64,000 nt of DNA from Liolophura sinensis (GCF_032854445.1 NC_088306.1:17517764-17581763), one strand, 5' to 3'; numbered from the stretch's first letter, positions 11,782 through 24,194 are shown. Notes: generated by a model not told the origin, from the sequence alone. A program made the numbers and translations.

Positions 11782-11920
11782 ATGGCGGATGAAAACGAAG
11801 ACCGTGAAAACGCGACAAAACCAGACAAAATGTTTACCCTGAAGAAATGGAATTTGGTTGCAATGTGGAGTTGGGATGTTGAGTGTGACACGTGTGCTAT
11901 CTGCAGAGTACAAGTAATGG
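11782..11920 (+). CDS. RNF7: RNF7 exon 1
   Basis: The exon encodes MADENEDRENATKPDKMF through CAICRVQVM, with donor ATGG|gtcagt and one base carried over. The start ATG follows 'ctaggaacaag'. Confidence 0.95.
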
Positions 11921-14900
11921 GTCAGTAGAGGTTTTATTGTCTTAAAATCTTAGGATGAAAACCACTGTTACTTTACCGCAACAACAACAACATAACATTA
12001 ATCAGGAGAAAACTGGAACCAATTTAGGGGCCTGTTTTTTCAGACTAATGACGTCATTGGGGAAAGTAAATGAGGCAGTTGTAAAGACTATCGTGTCTGC
12101 AGGGTGCCTTTCAGAATGACCCGACATAGTTCGGGGCTTAAAATAACCAGGCACCACTTGTGACTAGTTCAAAAGGCATTTTTGCGGAAGAAAATTACGC
12201 TGTGTTCACCGTGGTGACTTTGCACTTTTGCAGGGGGGTGGTTGTTACACATCTGTTATGAGTTATATAGTTATGGAGTGGTTGGTGATTGGGTAAATGG
12301 CAAACTACGAACCAAATTATCCAAATGCGCAAGATCAGACACCAGAGTTTTCTTAGTTTCGTGCCACAGTTAAATTATATGGAAATTATAAAGACTTGGA
12401 ATGAGAAATCCTGAAAGCAGAAGAAAGATGTGAAATGATCATGAGGTTAATATTGGCCTTGGTTTACATCACAATATCTTTTTTTTTTTGGATAAAATGG
12501 AGAAGGGAGTCAAACACAAATTTTTGTTTAAATTATTATACCAAACCTGATGGACTCCCTGACCTGTGGAAACAAAACTACTTGTTTAACAACAAGGTCA
12601 AGAAGTTCTGGTAGTTTCAATCAACTGTTATCTTTTTTATTTATTCATTAACAGGGATTGTGAGCTAATCTCAGTTCAGGAGTTTTATATTTTTCTCTGA
12701 ACGTACTCCACCCAGTGGAACCAGATTTCAATGCCTGATAAATTTAGTTTTCATTTAGGCCCACTTCAGATGCTATGTATGACTTCACAGTCTGCAGGAA
12801 ATTGTCAGAACACAAAAATTTAGTTGACTAATTTCATGATTGTATCTGCTAATTTTTACGAGAGGTTTTAGTAGATATGATTGGCACAACTCAGATGTCA
12901 TTAAATTTATAATATTAAATTCTGTTAATTCATGTGTACTACATAAGTATATTTTTTATGCTACAATGAAAAATGGCTTCTGAAACAAAGCATTTGGTCA
13001 CTTGAAATTTTTAGTCCATGGACCACTAAATTTGTCCCAAAATTGACGCCAATGGTGCTGTTTCAATTTTGGTGCATGTTTATTTATACATCTGCAGTTT
13101 TTGCTCAGATGATTATGTTTACTGAAGTGTTGAATTTAAATTACATCAGTTTGTAATGATCCTTTTAAATGTACGAAAAGGAGTATAAGGATGATTGATG
13201 ACAAAGATATGAGGAATTTTGCTTACATAGCTTTTTTGTTTGGTGTAATGCTAACTACCCAGTGAAAAACAGCCCTACCCAAAAGTGTTACCCAAAATCT
13301 ATATTTATTTTATTGAGTTGAACAGATGGCAATTCAGAAGTAATAATCTGAACAATTTTCACATTTAATGCCCATAAAATGTGTATTTCAGGGTGAAAAA
13401 AATCACAGCCAACCTACCAACCCAAAATTTACAAATTCAGCTTATTACCATGAACAAACAGCTTTGCGATTTTGACCCTATCCTTGGCATACCCTTTGCA
13501 TACCCTTTGCATATTTTTTCACTGGGACATGTTTATGGTCATGATGTAAACATTTATACATTGAAAATAAATAATTTGACAGTACAAGCGATCCACACAG
13601 GCTTACTGCAAGGAGAGGTCATGCTTAGATGAGTTGTCATGACGTAAGTGTTGTGGTGTCTGTAAACACTTACCTAGCAGGGAACGATCCTGTGTTTCAC
13701 ACTGTGTACGTGTGCATTTTGCATGATATATACTTAACACATCCCAACTCCATTGCTTTATCAATTTCCTTGTATTAATTTCAGATGCCTGTTTGAGATG
13801 TCAGTCAGAAAATAAGCAGGATGACTGTGTCGGTAGGTACTTCTATATTAACTGTATAATAGAGTGTGTGTGGGTGGGTGGGTGTGGTTCATGGTTAAAA
13901 AAAAAAACAGATAAAATTCATAAACTGTATGTGAGGAAAAATTTTGGCCGTGAATAAGTTATTTGTTTACCCTGGTTTTGAGAGTGGTCTTAACAGAGTG
14001 TTTTGATTTTTTAAAAAAAAAATTATTTCTCATTTCTTTTTTGGAAGGTAAAACAATATCCTGGAGGAAAATTTTTTTTTTTTTTTTTTTGACAAATTTA
14101 AGGCAAATACTGTAGTTTTGATTATTTCATCTGTGACTTTATGTCAGGAGGGTTTGTCAGGTAACCTGGTTCATGAGAGAAAGTAATTGCTAACTTTTAT
14201 GACTTTAGACTGGGCATGTATGACAGTGCATGTAAAGTGTATTTGCAAGTTGCTTTGGTCCCCTTCATGAAATAATCGTTTAATCTATTTTTCTAACCAA
14301 ATAAATATGGTAGAGTGATGATGTAAAATTATGGTGGTTTCCTCCAGAATAAACTGTTTGGGCACATTTCAGGGAAAAGATACATGTATTGGGTACATTG
14401 TAACTATTAAGAACAGTTCCTACCAGGCTAGCAGTTCTCTAGAGTGGCAAGCCAGTGGCACACAGCTAGTCTCCCAGTGGTTTACATGTGATGCACTTGT
14501 AGTTCACCATGCTCGCAGACATCAGCATTTTATGTAAATGTGCTTACTTACATTCAGTCAATGAAGATTTAATAGTAAGTGACTCTATCGCATGTGAATG
14601 CCAGAAGCCTGCTGAAGGTGTGCTTATGGAGAGCTTTGAGTCCATGGCCCGATTCAGATATTATCTGTAGCCACCTATGGTCTGTTAGTGGGCTAAGGGT
14701 TATTTAGCTGACTAAAGCAGGCTACGAAAGAAAGAAAAGACGACTAAATGATAAAGTTACAGAAAGTCGAAGCCAAACAACAATAGATGAGTTTTGGTGA
14801 TTTGTGAGATTTAAAAAATCTTCATTTGCGGATGGAAGCAAATTTAGTCCTGTTTTTCTCCAATCAATAAATGGACTTTCAAAAATGGTACGGGTAAGTT

Positions 14901-15790
14901 TGTTTCCTAGCCACCTTCGGACGTTGACTAAGGGTTTGGGCTATCTATCAAAATTTAGGACAAAAAGCTACAGTGAATAGCCAGTTATTTTCTTTGTGAA
15001 ACGCCTTAGAGAAAACAGCTGTTCAGCTACCTGAGCTAGGTGTCTAAACTTTAGACTTCTGGTGGAACAGGCCTCCCTTGTGCTGTCCCTTTTTCTGCAC
15101 AATGATTGCTTTGGTCTGTGTCAGATTGGACATTTATATTACTTTCAATACATTATAAGGGATTCATTAGAAGGTTGTTACCAACTATTGTGAAGTACTT
15201 AATTTTGGCGTGGAAGCATCCCACATCTGAAGAAAATGTATCAGGTAGCCACCTACTTTGATCAGTGCTCCTATTTTAATTATTTTGCTTTTTTATCGAG
15301 TAGCTGGCTATTTTTCTACTGTAGCCGTCTGATGAAAAAGATAATAAAATCCCTGCATCACCAGTTTGCCAGCGAATCATGGATTACTTTCTCAGAAAGT
15401 TTGTGGATCAGTTTTTCTTAAGTTTTGTTTGTGAACGACTTTGCCTGAAAGTTATGGTATTGTAATCTAGGCATCGTCTTTTACAAACGAAGTTATGGGA
15501 AATGTGACTTATGAAATTTTGTGACAGTGGCCGAATTAATGACAAAGGCAGGAATGAACATTACACTAATCAGCTTTGGTCTGAATTACTTTAGGTGGGA
15601 AAGTCCCTTAAGAGTCATTGATTCTGCACTTGTACCAGTTATGTAAAACTTACATTCTGACTTTGTTTCAGTGGTGTGGGGGAGGTGTAACCATTCCTTT
15701 CACAACTGCTGTATGTCTCTATGGGTGAAGCAAAACAACAGGTGCCCACTATGTCAACAAGAGTGGCTGGTGCAAAAGATAGGCAAGTGA
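11782..15790 (+). CDS. RNF7: RNF7/RBX2 RING-box protein
   Basis: Three exons (11782-11920, 13785-13832, 15672-15790) join in phase 1 to give 101 residues; human RNF7 has 113. RBX2 is the RING-H2 subunit of cullin-RING ubiquitin ligases, chiefly with CUL5; it recruits the ubiquitin E2 and supports neddylation. 'KMFTLKKWNLVAMWSWDVEC' is the cullin-binding strand. The zinc ligands follow: Cys35, Cys38, Cys41, Cys49, Cys52, Cys61, Cys68, His70, His73, Cys76, Cys87 and Cys90. The protein ends in WLVQKIGK. The N-terminal lead before KMF is shorter than in vertebrates. Position 67 is Arg (VVWGRCNHSFH), where I recall Glu in vertebrates. DKMF and WSWDVEC favour RBX2 over RBX1. Confidence 0.96.
11921..13784 (+). 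other. RNF7 intron 1
   Basis: About 1.9 kb of AT-rich DNA. No exon, SINE or clear tandem array was recognised in it. Confidence 0.7.
13785..13832 (+). CDS. RNF7: RNF7 exon 2
   Basis: A 48-nt exon behind 'gtattaatttcag' encodes D-ACLRCQSENKQDDCV, the insertion loop of the RING-H2 fold. The donor is GTCG|gtaggt. Confidence 0.95.
13833..15671 (+). other. RNF7 intron 2
   Basis: About 1.8 kb with a few poly-A/T tracts and no recognisable exon. The segment from about 14645 to 15080 contains phrases resembling the ends of palindromic elements, but I could not define its borders. Confidence 0.6.
15672..15790 (+). CDS. RNF7: RNF7 exon 3
   Basis: The acceptor 'ctttgtttcag' precedes V-VWGRCNHSFHNCCMSLW and CPLCQQEWLVQKIGK, then TGA. 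Confidence 0.96.
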
Positions 15791-16059
15791 GGAGAGCTGG
15801 AGAAGGGAACACTGGGTGAATGGATTAAGGAACTCCAGAAGATTTCGAGCGTAAATGTCAGGCCGTGAGCAGATGTTGAAATGTTCAGGGTCCGATTGCA
15901 CCGGCAGGTGTGGGAAGTAACAAGCTTTATGCTTCATGTAGCTGCCAAATTGTGATAGGAAGAATGTCTTCTGGAAGCCTTATTTGTGATAAGAGCACCA
16001 GTCCAGATCCAACTGAGGCTTAAAACAATCAGTCATTCCACCCATCCATCACTGATTGT

Positions 16060-16065
16060 ATTAAA
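16060..16065 (+). promoter_or_regulatory. Possible RNF7 poly(A) signal (ATTAAA)
   Basis: ATTAAA lies 270 nt after the RNF7 stop and is followed by GT/T-rich sequence. It is a variant signal; others further downstream could be used instead. Confidence 0.35.
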
Positions 16066-18272
16066 ATAGCGTGGGTTATTCATGTACAAAATAAGCGTCC
16101 ATGAGCTAATCATACAAAGTGTTTATTGTTCAGTATGCAGTGATGTGAGAAACCAACACATGCGAATGATGTTTTCGGTTCAATGGAAAAATATACTTTT
16201 AATACATTAGTTCCAAGCTGTGATGCTTTATTAAGTGCTTGTGAACTACCTGCATGCTCTATGACTGTTACAAACTATACACCCAACAGGTGCATATTGC
16301 AGCAAGGGACAAGAGTACATGGCTCAAAATAGGCCTGATGATGCCTGCCCTGTGCACCAGTCAGTCTCTATAGACTTGAAGGGTGGTTTCAAGAACTATT
16401 AACATGTATGGAACACTGAATTTTATAAGTCAAATTTAAATTATTTAAGACCTGAATTATTTTGTAATATGTTGTGAAAATGTTGTGAACATGCAGCATG
16501 AAAGATTATAGAGGTTAAACAAAGTGGCAAAGATTGTGTGGCAATGAAATAGATTGTATTCTGTGTTCCACAATTGTCAACACAATCAAGAATAATTTAA
16601 ACTGAATTGATTACACTGTAATTTGTTGTCTTTCTCGTTGGAAAGTTATTATTTAGGTGGAGGTCAGGCAAAACCAGGACACTCGCATAAGGTTATTTTA
16701 TACAGTAAATGAGTAAGTTGCATATTTGGCCCAATTGTAGAAGTTCTTTTGATCTTAAAAACATGTTTTGATGTCTGATTGGAAGGTATGATGATATCCT
16801 AAATGTAAGTTTCAAACTGAAGAGACAGTTTCTTTGCCTCTTTTTTTTTCTTTTTGTTTATGTGAAATTGAAGGTCATTTGCAATAATTCTGGCAAGTGT
16901 TGAAAATATAAGAGGATGTTTGTCAGTCAATCAGCAGGATCCATATGTACTAGCAAGATGTCAAGTCTTGCTTTCGGCAGGACTCCTGTCTACAGTGATG
17001 CAGCATCAGTTTGGGGTGATGGTCAGACAGTACAGGTACTTGCCTTTCAATCACTAGGATATTAGAGGTGCGAGTACAAACCCGGACCTGGGAAGGGAAT
17101 TTGTGGAATGACAAGAAGGTATACAGTGCTTATCATGTCAGACAATCGTTCATTCATAATTCAACCCAAGACTTCGGACTTGTTCTATCTCATGCAGCTA
17201 TAGGATTAATTGTGCTGAAGGAGACGCTTTGAACTTTTCAGCTAAATGAATGGATGGAAACTAAGCAGAGACATTTACTTCTTTGATTGATTGAAGTTTT
17301 ATGCCGTGCTCAAGAATATTTCACTTAAACGACAGCAGCCAGCAGGAGGGATGAAACTGTGGAGAAACCCACGACCGTTAGCAGGTAAAAGACCTTTGTA
17401 CGCCTGGGAAGGAAACCAGCATACACTGCGATTATCTCATCAATTCCCTTTGTGAATTTTTCATGAACAGATGACACAAATCACAGTCGGGTGTTTCATG
17501 TCATTTTTAATATTAATACAGTGAGCTATCTTTTCAGCGACTGAGGTGTTCCTTGCAGAATGCGCAACTGTATGCAATGAGCATGGGTCACAGAGAGGTT
17601 GGAGATGAAATGAACAGTGATTTTGGATCATCAACCTGGTTTTGTTATGACTTGACACAAGGTTAATAATTCGAACTGAAGCAGCAAGATTAAGTCAACC
17701 AAAACTGAAGTTACCACTGCCTAAACTTAATGAAGTTGGCTTGTGTGTTGAGCCCATGCCATTGGGATGTGGCTTATACATGTATTTGTGCCCATAAACC
17801 TGTCGGTGTTGGAAGTTGAATATTCCGTAGAGAAAATTGTTTATGAAGTTGAACATTTCGTTGTAAAGAGTGCAGTTGTTAAGCCCTACCTCGGTAGATG
17901 AATATGCCTGTGTCGCTGTAAGGAGAGTTCACAGTAAAAATTCACAGCATCAATGTAATATTCGTGTTATGCATAAGAGTGCCATTATGACTAACTGTGA
18001 GGTGGGTGGGGGGATTAAAGGAATTGCACTAATTATAGAAATGACTCACTATATGGTTTAACTGTATGATCTACATCCTATCTACTATTACACACAACAG
18101 AACAGTGTTTGATTTAGGACAGGCCTGCTAGCCTGATGTATACATCAGAATAATTCTCAACCCTTAACAAATGTAACATACAGATTAACAAAGAAATATA
18201 TCAGCTGTACACATGCACCTAGTATAGATGTATATTTACTTATAACGCATGTCTCATTAAAATGTTAACTAC
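16066..18272. other. Intergenic DNA downstream of RNF7
   Basis: No gene was recognised. There is one degraded SINE at 17283. The segment near 17055-17090 contains a weak tRNA B-box-like motif ('gtgcgagtacaaacccgg') that may be another decayed SINE head. Confidence 0.6.
17283..17433 (-). mobile_element. SINE family 1, degraded
   Basis: Reverse-orientation tail and body ('ttatgccgtgctcaagaata', 'gaaacccacgaccgttagca') with deletions. The head is missing. Confidence 0.8.
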
Positions 18273-18440
18273 TACCCTAATTCCTCAACTTTTTCACATA
18301 TGAAAAAACAACATTCAGTGCACTTTATGCACATGTTTAATTTTGATTCTGCAGACAAAAACTACGTTATACACAGAATACTGCCTTCAGAATATGCCTG
18401 GATAAAAACCTTGCAAAAGTGAAAATGTTGAATTACAGTA
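18273..18440. mobile_element. TA-flanked MITE, family M1
   Basis: The ends 'taccctaattcctcaac' and 'gttgaattacagta' are imperfect inverted repeats, each bounded by TA, as in Tc1/mariner-type MITEs. The interior ('agtgcactttatgcacatgt', 'aatactgccttcagaatatg') matches the copies at 31680, 51947 and 53261. Confidence 0.75.
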
Positions 18441-18477
18441 CATGCAAACCTTGTAGATGTGTACGCTATAGAGACCA

Positions 18478-18500
18478 TTTATATATATATATATATATAT
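18478..18500. repeat. TA dinucleotide microsatellite
   Basis: About 11 TA units, continuing as 'gtatataga'. Confidence 0.9.
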
Positions 18501-18657
18501 GTATATAGATCGCATATCCTCAAATGTGATACATTTCTCGTAAATATATCAATTCTTCCATGTTTTCCTCAGTGGAAAGAAACTTTAAAATTCAATTAGT
18601 TAATTGAGCATTGAACAAAAGAATGCATATGATACTGCAGTTTGCCCAATTCTGAGG

Positions 18658-19231
18658 TTTAAAGGAGAAGAAAACGTAAAAACATGACAATATGGGCTGA
18701 ACAGGCACATGTGGTGGTGCCTGCTGCATAATTTTGCGATTTATCCTTGCCATACATGTAAAGCCTGAAAACAGCAAAGCTGGCATAAATTGCTGAGTCC
18801 ATGACGTCCTCCATCTTTAACACCCTGTAATTTATGCTGGAGGTGTGTTGCCTCTCAGCCAATGAGAGTTCTTAAAACTGCTGGCTTGTTCGTGTAAACT
18901 CTGAACCTACATCCAACATTCCGTTTTCCCGATCGTGAAGCGGAAAACTAACTGTACTGTTCGCTGCTTTCTGGGAAGAAGAGTTCTACCGGAAATGTAC
19001 GAACTGCATTTCGGCGGTTTCCGACGGCAATTCTCCTCCTAACACAGAAAACTTCGGGAGTAGTTCTTGGCAAAATGCAGTCGCCCACAGCGGATTTTGG
19101 CGCTGGCTTTATTTATAATTTATCAACTTGAGGTACATATTAGAATTTGTTTTGTGGCATGCACCTGCGAGGAAATGCATACTGTTTTCAATGGTATTTG
19201 ATTAATATTTAAATTTTTCTTCTCCTTTAAA
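18658..19231. mobile_element. 574-bp element with 17-bp terminal inverted repeats
   Basis: The left end TTTAAAGGAGAAGAAAA recurs exactly, inverted, at 19215-19231. The interior is richer in CG than its surroundings and contains an inner inverted pair around 'cgttttcccgatcg' / 'gaagcggaaaac', an inverted CCAAT box near 18860, and a minus-strand frame starting 'aaagATGGAGG' with no recognised similarity. A non-autonomous DNA transposon is the simplest reading. The exact duplicated target (TTAA or TTTAA) is unclear. Confidence 0.68.
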
Positions 19232-21000
19232 GGTTATGTAGGAATTTTCCACATCGAGGAAAATAGTGTTCTCGTAACAGGATGAAGTCCCTTATGAAAA
19301 TAGACAAATGTGAAAAACAAAAAGCAACAGACTACCTAAGTAATTGTCCCACTTATGTTTTATCAGAGAATATATGTTCACATATGTTTATATCAAAATG
19401 CTTCCTAATTCAGGAGAAACAATTATCACAATGTGGAGAGTAATGAAGAATATGACATAGATTAATTCAGATCAGACAAAACAGAGACATGAACAAGGAC
19501 GTGTAGATTATGTGGACGTCAAAAGTTTCATTCAATAATGCATGTGAACAGGACATATAATATGAAGGTAAAGATAATGCCTGGAGACATGAATATAGTG
19601 CACTAAATTAGTGAAAAGCTTGAATAAACCATAGCAAGTACTAAGAGGTATTTATTTAAAATCAGGCAGACCAATGGAAAAGCCACTACACCTTGACAGA
19701 CAGGGACTTCGCATGGAGCCTTAGTGATCCCAGTCTGAAACTTCAAGTCAAGGGTTAGGGAACTTCGAGCGGAAGCCCAGATACCCATGTGGACAGCATT
19801 GGCCATGATATTAGCAAATACACGTACTCTGTGTAATTAGTGTAGGATCAAAATTTGACTCTTTGAGCATAAAAAACGAAACAAAGGAACAAAAAAAAAA
19901 ACAATATATTCCTGTGTAAAATGTGTAAATCAATCCCCGTGTATGCATTGATCATGATGATCAAAAATCCATTTGTTTCCCCATAAAGCTGACTGCCTTT
20001 ATATTATAAATGACATCTTGTAGAGTATAGTGTAAACAAAATTAAAAAAAAAAACCCAAAAAACAATTCAATATCAATCATTAGATCCTATCCCACTCTG
20101 CAAACTACAACAAAACATTGTACAAGAAAGCTTATACATGTATTTGTTGTAATGAAATTGTAAAACATGCAATAAAATTTTAACTACTACTTGCCTCTTA
20201 TCTTCAAGATGGAATTCTTATTTTCTTAGGCTTAAATAAGACCTCTAAAGTCTTAATTAAATAGGCTTTAATTTATCTCTTTGACAAATTAAAACAGGAA
20301 ATATTTACTGATTTAAAAAAAAACACACACACACACTGTAAATATTTGTCTTTCAAAACCTTGACACACTTTAAATATTGTGTATACAGATGTATATCTG
20401 TAGATAGATCTGTATAGATGTATATTAACGAATTCTGCTAATAATGTTTTGAGTCTTATCAGTCATCCTTGGTAAATTAAACCTGTATTCGATTTTAACA
20501 GTAGAACAATATCTTTCAATTTGGTCATGAGAAGTAGTAAATAGATGCTACATCAAAAATACAAAGTTAACACTAATAGCCTACAGAGAAAAACTAGACA
20601 TACAGGTAAAATCTGCAATAACGAACAATATAAACATAGAAGCAAAACATAACACATTGAAATTCATAAAAAAAAATGGCACATAAATACTATGGAGTAA
20701 ATTACTTATATTTTCAGCTTTCTTAAAAACAGCAGTTTTTCCACGCTTATCTTACTGGCACTCTTAGATACAATAAAGACGAAGAAACCAAAAGTCACTA
20801 AAAAAGCAACCTTCAGATCAATTAGCAAGAACAATTAGTAAACATCAACAGTATGCAGGAAGACTGTATGAATTAAAACAATAGGTTGAGTTGCTAAACT
20901 TGAAAATTCCCTGAACATAAAATTCACTTATTCTTAAGCATAAAAGTCTGGAATCAACAAACAACCACTGTTTTTGTACTAAGTCAATGTGCACCGATGG
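19232..21000. other. AT-rich intergenic DNA
   Basis: No exon, RNA gene or clear repeat was recognised. Short poly-A runs and a CA run near 20320 are the only low-complexity features. Confidence 0.6.
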
Positions 21001-21002
21001 TG

Positions 21003-21176
21003 GACTGGTGGTACACTACCGATTTTCAGACTGATGGCACACTACTGATTTCAGACTGATGCACACTACTGATGTCAGACTGATGGCACACTACTGATTT
21101 CAGACTGATGGCACACTACTGATTTCAGACTGATGGCACACTACTGATGTCAGACCGATGGCACACTACTGATGAC
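21003..21176. repeat. 25-bp tandem repeat, about 7 copies
   Basis: The unit contains 'gactgatggcacactactga' and is repeated seven times with small variations (gatttca or gatgtca). Confidence 0.92.
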
Positions 21177-21857
21177 AACCTCAGTGACGGCTCAACACAG
21201 AACTGTTGGCCAGGTTATGAACAAGTGGTTCTGCACTGGAAAGACATACTATACACTTAAGTATATCAACTAGTCACTAGGCTGACACAGATGACTCTGT
21301 ACTCAACAAATAACTCAGCAATGGACAAAATCACTCAGCACAAACTGTAAACAGATGATTCTGCACAGAACAGACATGACAGATGGGTGCATACTTAAAT
21401 GATGACTCGTAATCCACTGACCACAAGAAAGTGATTAGAAGACTCAGTACAGAATTGTCTCAGTACAAGATTTAGCATAATATCAATGCAAACAATCTTT
21501 ACATGTACATGTCAACAATAAGAACATCAGGATAGCTATATCACTGTTAACAATCAGTCATTTAAATCAAATACTATTTAAAAATGATAAAAAAAAAATA
21601 TTAAAATTCTGTTCAAAAATGTCCATTAAACTTGGCTTCACTACAAAAACACGTTGCTGGATTATTAACATGGAACGATAAAACGTTCAGGTGTATAAAT
21701 CAGTAAATCTACTCTAAACCTGTTGAGATTGTTAAAACAGTATAAACTTCTGTGAACTAAACAAGACCACATTTACTAACATTTACGGATACTACGGTAT
21801 GATACTCAGAATGGGGGTTACATATACCATCTCACGCTACTTTTAATAATAAATTCA

Positions 21858-21938
21858 TCAGCTACGTATTAACTTTGCCCAATGAACACCCAAAATGCCC
21901 TGAATTGCTGTTGAGTGGCGGCCACTGTTAAGGATATC
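21858..21938 (-). other. Candidate terminal exon (unassigned)
   Basis: A good acceptor ('cttctctattttccag') is followed by an in-frame 26-codon stretch starting Asp-Ile-Leu-Asn-Ser-Gly and ending in TGA. In phase 0 it could join the donor of scramblase exon 6, but it lies beyond that gene's probable poly(A) signal. No family was recognised. It could also be chance. Confidence 0.2.
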
Positions 21939-22253
21939 CTGGAAAATAGAGAAGAAAAACAAGATTCCTCCATTAATTTTCAGCTGTACTTATGTCATCA
22001 CCACACCATGCATGGGGTTAGCTGGATCTATTTCAATCCTCCCAGCTTAGCTTTCAGAAATACAGGGGCGAATTTTACAAAGTGCACATGATCTTCTGAA
22101 CACGTCAAAGCTGTATGCTACAGAAACATGTTTCCTATAATCTTAAACTAAACGTACAAATAACTCTGACTTCAATCACCTCGTAGTTATTTGTGAATAT
22201 TACAGACCATAAGGTCACAATTAACACAAGTGTACTGGTCACATTGAAGTAAA

Positions 22254-22301
22254 CTAAACTTCGCTCAGCTCCATTTTAGCAAACGTGCAATCAGCATTAT
22301 C
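22254..22301 (-). other. Second candidate terminal exon (unassigned)
   Basis: The acceptor 'ccatgtttttcag' is followed in phase 0 by DNADCTFAKMELSEV and TAG. Like the candidate at 21858-21938 it begins with GAT and could in principle attach to scramblase exon 6. The evidence is only splice-site shape and frame. Confidence 0.18.
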
Positions 22302-22765
22302 CTGAAAAACATGGAAACTATTGCATTGAAATTCTTATTATTGTTTCAATAACAAACAGTAGGAACTATAAGCAGCTATCATGAAAAAAGAAACAAGATT
22401 AATTTACACAAGAACAGCCAAGCCCAGCAACGAAGATACATGATACGAAAAACTGTTTGCAAAAATCGAATACTGTTTCGAGTAGATGCTTGAGTTACAT
22501 CAATGTTAACTGGGAGATGTAAGATCTTTATTATCTCAGCATAATCATGTGATATGAATTCAAAATTACTGTAAGATCACATGGCACCTCTGTTTTTGTT
22601 GTATACAGCCATGACACTTTAAAGACAGCGCAGGCAAGAGGGCTGAGTTCCAGGTTTGTGAAGGGAGTAGATTTGAGTAGTTTTTAAGTTTCGAGTAGGG
22701 AGGCTGTCCAGTTTTCATTATTTCCTATCCCTCCTACGTAGGTTAAGCACTGACAGCAGGGAGTC

Positions 22766-22910
22766 CTGGGCCCAGTTTCACACAGATGTCATACATGTAC
22801 ATGTAAGCGCACATACAAGGCTATCTTACGGTAAAGTGACATACAAACATTATACGACAAATGTAGGGATAAAAAAATGTTTGTATGCCACAGGGTGAAA
22901 TTGGGCCCAG
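22766..22910. mobile_element. Short palindromic element with terminal inverted repeats
   Basis: The ends 'ctgggcccagtttcac' and 'gtgaaattgggcccag' are inverted repeats (15 of 16 match) around 145 bp, with inner pairs such as 'cttacggtaaagtgacatac' and 'gtttgtatgccac'. The end motif resembles that of the element at 2214-2336, so they may be related. Confidence 0.62.
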
Positions 22911-23064
22911 ATAGCTCAGCCAACAAGACAACGTTCTTATAACCTCTTCACCTCTGCCTTCTTGTTTAGTGCTAAGATTTTTACTAAATTTATGATCTGA
23001 ATTTCATGAATGTCACCGGCAGCTTCGGTCACTCTTGCATGCAGTCAGGAAATTTTTGTACCGG

Positions 23065-23350
23065 TCAAGGGGGATCAGCTGAATAAGGGGAGATAACTAG
23101 AGGATTATGCTCCCTTGATGGCGGTGCCCATTCCTTGAGTAATGCATTCTAGTTTGTTTATTTCCGTCAGGTTTTTGTGTCATATTCAGAATAATTTGGC
23201 TTGAGTATCAAGGGGGATCAGCTGAACAAGGGGAGATAACTAGAGGATTATGCTCCCTTAATGGCGGTGCCCATTCCTTGAGTGATGCATTCTAGTTTGT
23301 TTATTTCCGTCAGGTTTTTGTGTCATATTCAGAATAATTTGGCCTTGAGT
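23065..23350. repeat. 143-bp direct tandem duplication
   Basis: The segment beginning 'tcaagggggatcagctgaa' occurs twice back to back with very few differences (gaataagg/gaacaagg, cttgatgg/cttaatgg, gtaatgc/gtgatgc). The near-identity implies a recent event. Confidence 0.95.
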
Positions 23351-24110
23351 AGCCAACATATGAATAAACTTCTGGTGTCATTTAAATGGTCAAACATTCA
23401 GTTCCTTGGTTCATGGTGTCCGTAAAGGGTGTCTTTAAAGTATACATGAAATGGTTTGATATTATTTCTTAATGTGCAGATTATCATGTGTAATTACATA
23501 TAACAGTACAAACAAATTTTTCAACTTTCACCTGGGGTTGGGGGGGAATGATTTTAAAGTACACTTTTCTTAATTCCCCATTGGTCACTCCAGAAATTAA
23601 GTAGCTTGCAGTGGTGACGTCAATGATGAGCCCTGTTTAAAATGAACTCTGTCGGGGACAGACTGAACGGGCCTGGGGCAAATGGGGGTAAGGGTGTGGT
23701 GAACAGACCGAATAGAGGGGAGCTAAGCTGGCCCGAAGAAGCCATGCTGTATCTATGCACAGGTCACCCTGTCCATACTGTAGCAACAGGGTTCACTGGG
23801 GCACTTTGGGGGTGTTCACCAAGTTCCAAGCAAGATCAACGATGACGTAATTTCTGAAAAAAATCTGACGGTTGACAGAAAATATGCATAATATAGAGGG
23901 GTAATTAAAAATACCCCCAAAATGAAATTTTTTAAAAAAAATTCCAGGTTATAATTTTCTTCATTTGGCATAGCAGCATAACTGTTTTATAGTTACTTTT
24001 CAGGTATCCTTTAAAAGCTGTCAGCGAGATCTCATCATTTTAGATATAGCTGCTTCCTTGTTTGGGGTAAATGTCACTTTCCACATTACTTCTGTGAATC
24101 TCTGCAGTGT
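23351..24110. other. Intergenic DNA downstream of scramblase gene
   Basis: No gene recognised. An open frame at 23642-23845 (plus) has no similarity or splice context that I can defend. Confidence 0.55.
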
Positions 24111-24116
24111 TTTATT
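24111..24116 (-). promoter_or_regulatory. Scramblase poly(A) signal (AATAAA)
   Basis: AATAAA on the minus strand, about 300 nt after the scramblase stop codon at 24415, is the first canonical signal seen downstream. Confidence 0.55.
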
Positions 24117-24194
24117 TTAACAATGCTGACACATTACAGCGCTGCCTCACTGAATTAACAAGTAGTTGACACAAGATGTTTCACCAGAATACAT

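Noticed and set aside
18592-18862. Minus-strand frames as a gene with a CCAAT promoter
   Set aside because: The frame and the CCAAT box lie within the inverted-repeat element at 18658-19231 and show no similarity to a known protein.
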